NCBI GenBank assembly: GCA_905182985.1
Contig: CAJJDN010000086.1
Location: forward strand, 194,483 to 258,482
Source: Paramecium sonneborni
Lineage: Eukaryota; Ciliophora; Oligohymenophorea; Peniculida; Parameciidae
Length of the DNA: 64,000 nt
Direction of reading: 5' to 3'
Part shown: positions 12,045 through 24,222 of the stretch, piece after piece
Position numbering within the stretch: the stretch's first letter is position 1
How the letters are laid out: each line of letters starts with the position of its first letter
The notes under the pieces: model-generated
What the model was told of the DNA's origin: nothing
The model's input: only the letters and a program-made list of their open reading frames with translations
The model's database searches: none
Translations under genes and position numbers: made by a program

Positions 12045-13434
12045 TCACTATAAAGATTCAATAATAGAATTTAGTACTAATCTTTTAAATATTTGATGAT
12101 TTTCTGATAAGAATGTACTATAAATTTTATTTGCTACATTCTAGCATTTTCCTGCTAATTCTAATTATCCAAGAAATTTTTAAATTACAGAAATGTTATT
12201 TAAAATCTGTCCTTTTTATATAGAATTAGTACTATAAATATAATTATTATAGTTTTACTTAATGCATTTATAGGCTTAACAAAAATAAAAATAAGAATTT
12301 TTTAGATCCTATATCTAAGCATGTATTAATCCAAGTAAATTGTAAGTTTCAAGTAAAGAATAATGATATTCTGTTTTTCCACTTTACAATTTTAATTGTA
12401 ATACTTTGATTAAAAACTCTTTTGCTGTTTCATATTTCTTAGATACATAATGACATTCAGCCAAGATATAATAAGCTTGATCTAATTTGGTTTCATCATT
12501 GATAAATGTTTCCCTTAATAAAGAGATTGCTCCATAAGCTAATTTTGTTGCTAATTCAAAGTTATCTAATAATAATTTTTTTAAAATTAATACTCATCCA
12601 AGCACACATACGTGCTTACAAAAGTAAAGTTTTCGCTATTTCTGCTTTCCATTAGATTTTTTCAAAGTATAATAAAGCTTCATGTAGTATTTCTTATGAT
12701 TCTCTTATTTAAAAATTTAAGAAATATAATTTTGATAATTCAAGCATTATTTTACCAGTAAAATTAGGATCATAAACACTATAATTTTCTCTAATTCTTT
12801 TTAACCAATAAATGGAATTTTTAAAATCTCCCATTTACTTATAGATTTTAGATAATAATACTGATACTCTAAGTTAGCATATGATTTGTTTTTAATAAGG
12901 TATTTCATTCTCGATATTATAATTAATTTATTCTGATATTTTTTCAAAAATGACATTCAAAGATGATAATTATATCTAAAAATTAGTTTATGACAAATTT
13001 GATTCAATTTCAGTAAGCTATATATAAATTTAATCTAAATTAATTGTTTAATGTTCTTCATCTGAAATAGTTTAAATGGTTTATAAAATTTTAGTATCAA
13101 TTATGGGTTTAAACATTTCCTATTGAAATTTAGGTTCAAATCCATTGGTATTCATAACATTTTCAAAATTAGGAGGATAAGATGATAAGTATTTTGATCC
13201 ACTTAATCCTTTCATAAACTCTTGGTTTTAACATTCAGATTTGGTAAGTTCCTTAATAAGAGAATTTGACACAGATTAAAGTGGTGAAATTATCTTAGAA
13301 GTATTATCTAACTGGGTATAATAGAGATTTACATGATTACTGATATGAGATGATTTGTTATCTTCACTATAGAGAGATGATATATCTAATTATTTGGGCC
13401 AGTTTTATTGAAGTTGAATGTTTTATTAGATCAT
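12045..13434 (-). CDS. TPR-like helical repeat protein
   Basis: ATG at 13434, TGA at 12045-12047, one 28-nt intron at 12566-12593; the spliced length is exactly 454 codons. The first about 200 residues are polar. The remainder is built of paired helices with TPR-like spacing, for example 'KLDQAYYILAECHYVSKKYE' and the following Ala/Tyr/Leu pattern, repeated about four to six times. TPR domains bind partner proteins, and nothing here identifies which. It is transcribed in the same direction as, and 50 nt downstream of, the sulfide:quinone oxidoreductase gene. A similar layout occurs in ciliate anaphase-promoting-complex or intraflagellar-transport proteins, but no specific similarity is claimed. 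Confidence 0.7.
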
Positions 13435-13484
13435 TGAAAACTTGGATTATAATATAAATATAATTATTAGATTAAATTTGATAT

Positions 13485-14863
13485 TCAAGCTCCTTTAAAA
13501 AATCTAAATCCATCTCTTCCTCCCCACAAACCTTTAACCATAAAATACCAATAAGCAAAAGGAAAGAAATCCTTTTTTAAATAAAACATTAATCGACTTT
13601 CATTTGATTAAAATATAGGAAATGTTTCATCTAATTCAGAGTTATATTTGAATTCAGCTAACAATAACGTACTTTGACTAGTAAATATAGGACATGATGT
13701 ATAACCTGAATCGATATATAATATTTTTACCCTAATATTCTGGAAGAGGTTCTAATCCTTTTTTCCAAGTTCTTATCAAATTTTTGACTAAGACAGGTGT
13801 TTGAGCCATAACAGCTGCTGCAGTCTTAGATGTTGGTAATGATGAACAATCCCCTAATGACCAAATATTTTTATATTTTATATGTTATAAAGTACCAGGA
13901 TGTACATTACAATATCCTGCAGCATCACCTAATCCACTAGCAGCAATATATTTACCAGGAACCTATAATAAAATAATTAATTAATTTATATACTTGTGGT
14001 GGTACTAAATGTAAAAGATCAAAAGGTACAGATTATAATTCTTTTGTGTCTTAATCTTCAAATATGGCAATGTGATCTTAAACTTCAACCAATTTCTATT
14101 TAAAATGACAATTTATTTATTTGGTCTTGCATACCTCTGTTAAAATTTCAGCATATTTTGGTACTCCAAAAATAAGTGCAGATGTTTTATAGAAATGTAT
14201 GTCAGACTTGATTCCTCTCTTTCTAAGTCTATCATGAGACAAATAGACTATTTTTTATGGAGCTCCTCCACATTTTATAGGCATTTAAGGTTCAGAAAAT
14301 ACAAGTTTTCCACCTTCAAATTCATCAACTAATCTATTCATTTTTGAAGCATATTTAAAATGATAGATTGATGCTACTGGAGAATTTGGGTCTTCTAAAT
14401 ATTTTCTTGCTCCTAAAATGATTTTTTATTATGAAGTTTACCTTTAATCTAATCAAAATCTGTTCTTATTCCTGTAGCCACAACTAATTAATCATAAGTG
14501 TATTTTTCTCCATCAAATGTCTGTATTTAATTTTCTTCAGGATTTATTCTTGTAACTGGACTATCTGAAACAATTACATTTTTCGGTAAAACTTTTTCCA
14601 TTGGTTACAAGGTTTTATTGATGTCATATAAACCACCACCTTTTTTTTTACATTTATATCATACCAACCATTGTCCAACCTGGCTAATATGTATGCATTT
14701 TCATAGGTTCAAAAATTCTAATTTATTATGGAATTGCATGTCCATCTGCTATTAATTGGGCTGCTACATTTAAACCAGCTGTTCCACCTCCGACGATTGC
14801 AACTTAAGTATGAACTTACCTAACTGAGAATGTATATCCTCTCAAAAAATGCAATTTTAACAT
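13485..14863 (-). CDS. Sulfide:quinone oxidoreductase, mitochondrial type
   Basis: An FAD flavoprotein that oxidises sulfide and passes electrons to ubiquinone at the inner mitochondrial membrane. ATG at 14863, TGA at 13485-13487, four introns of 25, 29, 31 and 25 nt; the spliced length is exactly 423 codons, matching eukaryotic SQOR. A short basic leader (MLKLHFLRGYTFSVRQ) precedes the FAD-binding strand 'VAIVGGGTAGLNVAAQL'. Both redox cysteines expected from the family are visible, in 'KCGGAPQKIVYLS' and 'GDCSSLPTSKTAAAVMAQ'. The second also lies in the FAD-contacting motif. The C terminus has the hydrophobic, Trp/Phe-rich membrane-contact region 'FFPFAYWYFMVKGLWGG'. No neighbour is related to sulfur metabolism. 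Confidence 0.9.
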
Positions 14864-15061
14864 AATTTAATTATTAATATCTTTGAACACTTTTAATATT
14901 TATATAAGGTTTTTAAGATTTTAAATCTTTTTATAATCGAATTCATTTAATTATTAAAATTTAATAAAGTATTTTATTTTGAAAATAATATATACAATTA
15001 GTAATTCTTTATTTATACATAATAATATTATTTTCATCTTAAATAATTCAATTAATTCATT

Positions 15062-16509
15062 TCACGAAGCTTTTCTGAATTTTTTCATTAAATTAGCATT
15101 ATTTTTTTAATAAATATCTAATCTAGGAGTGGCTTATCTTAGATATTATGGTTAAACTTTAATATAAAGATAATTTTTACTTTGAGTAGCTTTAAATTTA
15201 TCAAAATTGAGATTTGGTGTTAGAGGAGAGACTTATTCACTATGAATAGAATCAAACTTTGGTTTAGAGATAATAATGCTTTATTTTGGGAATATTTGTA
15301 GTGAAGATTAATTTCTAAAATATTAATGTCTAAGTGCTTGTTAAGCATTAGGTCGTCTATTTGGAGATAATTACAATAATTATTTCAATAAATCTTTTCC
15401 TAACTCAGAACAGTTTATCTTATCTGTATTTACATTTCCAATCATATTTAATTCAAGAGTTTCATCTTTAATAATTGATTAAAATGGATTTTTCCCTGTT
15501 AATAATGTGTATAGAATTATTCCTATTCCATATATATCAACTTTTTAATCATACGGTTATTTCTTTAAGACTTCTGGAGCCACATAACCTGGAGTGCCAC
15601 AAAGAGTAAATAATTAATTTTTTTCATTATTAACCTTCTCTGCCAAACCTAAATCACTTATAATCAAATCTTCTAAGGAATCCTTGTTTTTCAGTAATAT
15701 ATTCTCTGGTTTTAAATCCCGATGCATATAATTGAGGTTATGCATTAAACTTATTCCTTCTAACAATTATTTTATAGCTTGAAATGCTGTTTTTTCTGGT
15801 AAAGTATTATCATTTTCTTTTAAAAACCTCTATAAGTCACCTCCCTTTTACTATTCAAATACTAAATAAACTGCTTAATTTCCTTCATATGTTTTTAATA
15901 GTTTAGTGAAATAATCGTTTTTTAAAAGCCTTAAAATTTCTATCTCTTGTTTCAAAGCCTTGGCTCCAATTTCTTGTTCAAATTGATTCTTTTCAAATAC
16001 TTTTATTGCATAATCAATCTTAGTGATCCTATCTTCTGCAAAATACACCTGCCTTTAAAAAAAATATTTATACTTTTGATTGTTAACTATTAGAAATTAA
16101 TCTATATAAAAAGAAATCCTCATGAAAGTTAATTTAAATGCAAATTTCCTACAATGATTCAATCCATTTCTATATCTAACCATACATATAAAACTTTAAA
16201 TTATTTTTCTTAATTAATAATCCTTCTCCCACTATATTGTTTCTTACCTTCTCTATTACTGCATTAGTAATATCAAGAACTTTTAAACCCTAACCTTAAA
16301 TATTAATATACTTTTTTTCTAGACTATTTTATCAGATAAGGTAAACTAAATGAGACTTCTAAAAGTTTATAATGACTCTTCTCTTCTTTATAAATATGGA
16401 ATAATCCTTTTAAAGTAGTGCTATATTCCTTAGATTAACTAGATTCCCATTGAAATTCTACATCATCGTTAAAAACAGACTTTATTGATAAATTCGAGTC
16501 TTTTATCAT
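15062..16509 (-). CDS. Ser/Thr protein kinase with PH-like N terminus and degenerate glycine loop
   Basis: ATG at 16509, TGA at 15062-15064, introns 16319-16346 (28 nt, starting GTTTA) and 16049-16073 (25 nt, ending CAG), exactly 465 codons. Residues 1-about 115 look like a PH-type fold ending in an amphipathic helix with a Trp ('QKWIESLQEIC'). The kinase domain follows. Its catalytic motifs are intact: VAIK-type Lys in 'YAIKVFEK', '[11 protein letters not shown]', a DLG in place of DFG, 'GTPGYVAPE'. The glycine-rich loop, however, reads 'LISNSQQSKVYFAED', with Ser where all three glycines normally stand. ATP positioning may be altered. The C-terminal tail is polar. Ciliates have many related PH-kinase proteins; this one seems a divergent paralogue. 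Confidence 0.85.
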
Positions 16510-17199
16510 GATACTTTCAATTTAATATTAAAATTTATTACATTTAAAACTTTATATTCTTGTTAAAAATTTAATAGACGTGAATTATAACTTAAAATGA
16601 ATTGCTTGAACATCCATTTTATTAATAAAATAATTTGAATAATTATGAATTCACTTTTAAAAAGTTTAATTTACAATTTAAATATTATAATTTTTATAAT
16701 AAAGGAAATTTTGATATTTGAAAATATTATAATAAATTTAACAAATAATAACAAAATCATAATAAGATCTAATTTTTATTTGTGACAAAGCATAATTCAA
16801 AAAAAAAAGTAATTTATCTAAATTGAAACATTCAAAGTTGCAATCTTCAATTTATTAAGATATATTAAGAACTTTTTATGAGGTAGTTGAAAGTAAAAAA
16901 GATGAAGATTTGACAACGTTTTTTGTTTTATTGATTCAAAATTTTATCGAGTAATCCTTAATAGTGTTAAATTATTTATGAAATTGTTAAACCTTGCTTA
17001 TTAATTACATAGAATTTTTACTTATTAATCTTCAAGTCTGTAAATATATATATGAATGATAGCTTTATTAGGGTTTAAAATTGGATAATTTAATAAAATA
17101 AAAAAACAATTGCATAAAAACAACAAAATAATAAAGTTTTAAAACTTTTCTCCTTAAAAAAAATATATATATTCAATCTTGATTAAGCAAAATCTAATA
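16510..17199. other. Spacer with an orphan coding-like fragment
   Basis: AT-rich sequence upstream of the PH-like kinase. On the plus strand, about 16820-16981 reads as a plausible peptide ('SSIYQDILRTFYEVVESKKD...TTFFVLLIQNFIEQS') ending at TGA 16979-16981, but no in-frame ATG exists back to an upstream TGA near 16722. It may be a gene remnant or a missed exon. The rest holds nothing I can support. Confidence 0.4.
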
Positions 17200-18089
17200 A
17201 TAATTTTCCCTTTTATTTATTTAGCCGATATTAATATATCTTATAAATAAGCTGAATGAAACTAGCAAAGTTATTTTAATTAATTATAAAATTCTGAATA
17301 AGTCCTTTTTTCTTTTTATTTTAATTAATCGAATTAAAAGTTGCTTTCTTCAAATTTATTCAAACCAGTAATTTGTTCAACATCAAATTATTCATATTAA
17401 TCAAATTTACAAAAAATAATATTTGTAATTTTATTAAACTTATTTATCATCATAATTTATAATCGTCTAATTCAGTTAGCCACATTTATAAAATCCTTTC
17501 TACTTCATAGGTATTTAAGACTTATTGTTCGTAATTTCCAACCAAAACCATTAACAAGAAGTAATAATTCTTTATCTATCTTTTGATATTTTCCATAAAG
17601 ATTTTTAATTTTTCTGATGGAAATTAACCTTTCATGTTAAATAATAAACATGTTTTCTTAATTTCTTGATTTGATCTATTCATTCTTTTAAATGTTTCCA
17701 TATTATTTATTAGGCTAAATTTACAATAGTCAGGTAATTTTACATCTTGTTATATTAATATTAATTCTCCTTTTATTTTAGGTACAGGGATAATAATACC
17801 TTTAAACCGTTTACCATACTTCTACATTTAATTCAGATTATTATTTATAATTTTTTTTCAATTGTTAAAAAATCTAAACCTCTATTTGTTATTCTGTTTT
17901 TATTTTTTAAATATTTGATATTATTTCTTAGTAAAAAAAACTAGCTTCTGTCAATTAAATTTTCTATTTGATAAAGAGCCATCATTTGAAAATCTGATTT
18001 ACCTTAGATTTTTATTCCAGTGATTAAAATGCTTTTTTTTTATTTTAATGAAGTTAGATCTCTATCTTTTCGCCTTGAATACTTTTCAT
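17200..18089 (-). CDS. Coiled-coil protein, gene structure unresolved
   Basis: Coding signal on the minus strand starts at an ATG at 18089 ('MKSIQGEKIEI') and continues, if a 39-nt intron (about 17966-18004) is removed, into a Gln/Lys/Glu coiled coil. Two further open stretches follow in other frames. One (about 17450-17790) contains 'GELILIQQDVKLPDYCKF' and 'NMETFKRMNRSNQEIKKT' and ends at TGA 17450-17452. The other, at about 17420-17200, has 'FDQYEQFDVEQITGLNKFEE'. I could not find standard 20-35-nt introns that join all three. A homopolymer miscall, for example in the A8 tract at 17851-17858, or gene decay are both possible. Function unknown. The gene is divergent from the kinesin gene. 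Confidence 0.45.
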
Positions 18090-18373
18090 TGTTTTTTATA
18101 GTATTTATAATGTAATGTATTTATTATAATCTTAATTTTGATTACTTTATAAAGTAATCATCATCCTTAATTAGTGAGACTATATTTACTACTTCACATA
18201 TGGTTGAAAAACAAAAATAATATATTAAAAATTTATAATTTATATGGTTGAAGGAGTTATATATGAAAATAATGAAGGAATCAATAAATTTGTTCTAGTT
18301 TTCTGATTTATTATTAAATTGACATCTATGATTGAATGATTATAATAATAATCAATAATTTAAAATTATTATA
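18090..18373. promoter_or_regulatory. Upstream region shared by divergent kinesin and coiled-coil genes
   Basis: About 280 nt of AT-rich sequence between two divergent start codons. No motif beyond A/T tracts is evident. It would contain both promoters if the start codons are right. Confidence 0.3.
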
Positions 18374-20263
18374 ATGTACCAATCCAAATAATCAAGTAAA
18401 TAGGTTCAGGAGGAAAGAAAATAGCCTATAAAAGTATCGATAAGAATTCGTCCTTTGCTTAAGAAAGAGTAAGGTTAAGAGACAATTGTAAAAAGTGAAA
18501 ATGTAAAATTTAACAATATTATATATTATTTTAGAAAAAGTTCGTTGTGTTTGAATAATCAACATAAATTTTAAAGTAAGAATTTGATAGAGTTTTTGAT
18601 GATTAATCTTTATAAGTTGAGATTTATAATAATCTAAATGAATGTATTAAATAAGCATTTGATGGATTCAATGGAACTATTTTAGCATATGGTTAAACAG
18701 GGAGTGGTAAAATATTTGATTAATATAAGGTAAAACATATACAATGTTTGGAAGTGATTGGGAATCATAAATGAATTTTAGTATAAACCATTAAGCAACT
18801 TACTGTGCTGATTTAAAAAGTGATATTTCATTTGCTGGGATTATACCTAGAGTTATCTTTGGATTATTCGATAATTTACCAAAAAATTTTTATATTTATT
18901 GTTCTTTTCTTTAGATTTATAATGAAAAGATTTATGATTTATTATAAGATCATAAAGTACCTGTATAATTGAATTTACATGAAAGCAAACTTGATGGAAT
19001 ATATGTGGGTAAGCATAAATTTTAGTATATAGATTTAATTATTTTTAGAGAATTTAACAGAATATGCTGTCAATAATTATCATGATTGTTTAACATTAAT
19101 GAAAAGAGGAGAAAGAAATAGAATTGTTCGTTAAACTACTATGAATTTAAAATCTAGTAGAAGTCATACTATATTTTAATTGATTATTGAGACTAATAAA
19201 GTAGATAAACATGGAGTTCTTTTTAAATCCAAATTAAATCTTTGTGATTTAGCTGGATCTGAAAAAATAAATAAATTAGAAGTACTTTCAAATGATCATT
19301 TTGTTGAATTAAAAAATATTAATTAATCATTAACTACTTTAGGTAAAGTTATTTAAAATTTATCTTAAAATAATAAAAATAAATAAAAATTACCTATTCC
19401 ATATAGAGAATCAAAATTAACAAGATTATTATAAGATAGCTTAGGTGGAAATACAATGACACATATTATAGTTAATATTGCCCCAAATATATATAATATA
19501 GATGAAACTGTTAGTAGTTTAAAATTTGCTTAAAGAGCAAAAAATGTAACTATAAAAATTTAACCTAATAAATTTAATGCTAATGATTAAGTTTTAGTTA
19601 ATAAACTTATAAAAGAGGTATCTTTTTATAAATATTTTAAAGATTGACTATTTAAAATCATTATTAAATATGAAGAGAAGTGGATTAAACTAAAATGATT
19701 TACATTTTAAATTGATGAAAATATAAGAAGAAAATGAAAGATTGAGAGAGATATAACTTAGTAATGATGACGTAGAAAAAATAATATAAGAGAATAGAAA
19801 AATGAAAGAAGAAATACAAAAATTATAATAATAATCTTCTTTTGGTGATCCTTCAGAATCATCTTATATTGTAAAGAAATTATAAAGTGAAGAAGGATTT
19901 GGTTCTGAAGGTACTACTGAAAGAAGACCTTTAGTTTATAATGGAATGTTTATTGTTAGTAATCCTGGGAATTAATAAAAAACAGAAGTTTAAGTAAGAT
20001 TTAAAGATGGAAGAAATCAATTATAAATGAAGAAAGGTTATGTTGAAATAAGTGATTAATAAGAATAAAGACAGAAAAGATTTCTAAGTGAAAAAAGAAG
20101 AGTGATGGAAAGACTATAATATTTAGATTAATTATAAATCAAAAATGAAATGACCTATTCACTATTATCCTAACCCAGTCACTTCAATAGTTTTTAATTA
20201 AATGAAGGAAAAAAAACAACAAAATATAAATAACTTGAAAAATAATTGATTTAGAAATAATGA
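18374..20263 (+). CDS. Kinesin with N-terminal motor domain
   Basis: A microtubule motor. ATG at 18374, introns 18503-18534 (32), 18707-18729 (23, inside the P-loop codons), 19009-19048 (40) and 19618-19642 (25 nt); exactly 590 codons. The motor occupies residues about 15-360 with P-loop 'GQTGSGKTYTMF', switch I 'NLKSSRSHTIFQL', switch II 'DLAGSEK' and the microtubule-contact region 'IPYRESKLTRLLQDSLGGN'. A short coiled coil (about 400-450) and a basic, polar tail follow. At 589 residues it is short for a kinesin with a cargo tail. The motor is clear but the subfamily is not. A role in cilia or the mitotic/meiotic spindle is inference only. Confidence 0.9.
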
Positions 20264-20302
20264 TATCATTATAATTTAAATTTAAAAAACATAAGTTTTT
20301 AT

Positions 20303-21882
20303 TCAATCAATTAGTGTATTAAATACTGCTTATATTTCATAAATAGTTGCTCTATTTTTAGGTTCTAAATCTATCATTTTTTTAATTAGATTTTAAAGTT
20401 GAATTTTATATGTAATAAAATTCTCTTGATCATCAATTAATTAAATATAATGATTGTATAACTGCTTCCTTTAATCAAATTAAATTTAAATATTAGTTTA
20501 TAAAGTTTTCTTTTCTTTTTCTTTCTATTTATCGTCAATTCTTCTCGTATCTATTGATTAAAGTTATTCTTATAAATCAATTATCTTTTAATTAAATTCA
20601 AACGTTTTTGTTTTCATAATACAAATATTGTCATATAATTACTTATCAGAACTTTTTTGTATATTTTTTCTGTAGAAGAATTATTTTGATATTAGAAACC
20701 ACATAAATCCTAACTACCAAATATCATAACTTGAATGATATTTATCCTGTATTCCTTCAGGAGGTCTATAAAATGGAGTTCCTTTATATTAAGATTTTTT
20801 TTTAGAATGGACATTATCAACTAAAATAGATCTGTCAAAATCAATCAAAACACAATTAAATGGTATTTGTTAAAGTTCAGCTATATCCTCTGTATTTTAG
20901 AATAAATCAAACATTATATTTTCTGGTTTTAAATCTCTATGAATTAAATCTATTGAATGAATATAACTCAAAGCATGTATCATACTTCCATAAGTTTTAT
21001 ATATAATTTATTCAATCTATTCTGATTTAAGTTCTTTTCTTTTTTTAAATAATTCAGTTGCAATCCAATTAAATGTACAATCATGTTTTTTCATAAACAA
21101 AATAATTATGTCAGAATATCTAAGATAACCATATAAGTGTGGAAGATGTTTGTTATTAAATTCTTCAATTATTGATATTTCTCGTAAATCATAAAATTCC
21201 TCATCTAGTATTTTTGATATTTTAACAACAATTTCATCTTCATTTAGATTTTTAAGTATAAAACTTGGAGGTTATATTGGATAAAGATAAGTATTTTCAT
21301 TGTTAAATATTGGTTATGATTTTGTTATTTGTAATAATTACAATAAAGTGTCGCTATTCTCTTCTAAAGCATCTTATTAAAAATTAATTTTCAATAGAAG
21401 CCTATCCTAAAATTATTACAAACTAATAGAATTAGCAAATTCTTCATCAAATCCTAATTATTCACCTAAAAAATTTAGTAATAGAATTACATAAAACTTG
21501 AAATTAATTGCATAATTTATCTTCACATTGTCTAGCAGTTGTATTGTCTTCTTTACTAAATATAAATGGAATCCCACATTCATGATTTTATTCAATTACC
21601 ATTATTTAGTCTAAACTAATATCAGGTGTTTCTAAATCTCTTTTAATAGTTTCCAAAATAACTAAGTTATTTTATGAAATTACTTTAAATTAGATTAGTT
21701 AATATAAAATCCAGTTATTTTATAGAAACAGGTAATATATTTCTTAAAGGAATTAAATTCAATTTAGATTTATCTAATTTAGGATTATATCCAATTATTT
21801 TCTAAATAATTTATATTTTTTGACTCTACAAATTAGTATGTGAAGCTGTGGAGCCTGATCCATATAAATAATTATCAATCAT
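20303..21882 (-). CDS. Atypical protein kinase (HRD present, DFD instead of DFG)
   Basis: ATG at 21882, TGA at 20303-20305, introns 21662-21683 (22 nt) and 21466-21490 (25 nt), exactly 511 codons. The N-terminal about 170 residues have no known domain. The kinase core shows 'VVKISKILDEEF' (candidate ATP Lys), '[14 protein letters not shown]', then 'VLIDFDRSIL' where DFG would be, 'GTPFYRPPE' and 'SSYDIWQLGFMWF'. The glycine loop is not clearly recognisable ('PPSFILKNLNEDEIVVK'). An insert rich in Lys and Gln sits before the last helix. Catalysis could be retained, since the metal-binding Asp is kept, but it may be regulatory only. It is convergent with the kinesin gene, 39 nt away. Confidence 0.8.
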
Positions 21883-22351
21883 TAATTTATTAATATATAT
21901 TTTTGAATTATTTCTATCATTTAAAAAGCAATTTATAATAATTTTTTTAAAAATTTATATTCTATAAAAATATTGTTCTTATTTTTCTTTTTGAATGATA
22001 ATTACAATTATAATTAGATGAATCAATTATTAAATATTATTTAATTAACAAATTTAATCCCTAAAAAAAATCTATAGATGATTTAAAAATCAATTAAAGT
22101 AATGAATAATTTATTGGTTTTTAATCTTATTTTTTTGAGAGTCAATAGTAAAATGAAATATTTTTGTAATTAATAGAATTCGAAATTTTATGAATAATTA
22201 ATTTAACAAAAAAATGAATGAATATTATTTAAAGAATTGATTTTAACAAAATAGAAGATTTCCACAATTATTATAATTTGATAAAATATAAAAATACTCA
22301 GTATTCTTATCATAAAATAAACAGCATAATTGAAGAATATTAATTTATTAA
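21883..22351. other. AT-rich spacer
   Basis: 469 nt between divergent genes (kinase minus, TTLL plus). No open frame with a good start, no RNA and no repeat seen. It presumably contains both promoters. Confidence 0.5.
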
Positions 22352-24143
<1,792 letters not shown>

Positions 24144-24222
24144 TTAATTATTTATTTATTGCAACGATAATTCGTGATTTTTTATCCAAACAATTAAACC
24201 AATTATTTATTAATAAATACTC

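Noticed and set aside
12566..12593. Frameshift in the TPR-like gene
   Set aside because: A 28-nt GTATT...TTAG intron at this place restores the frame exactly.
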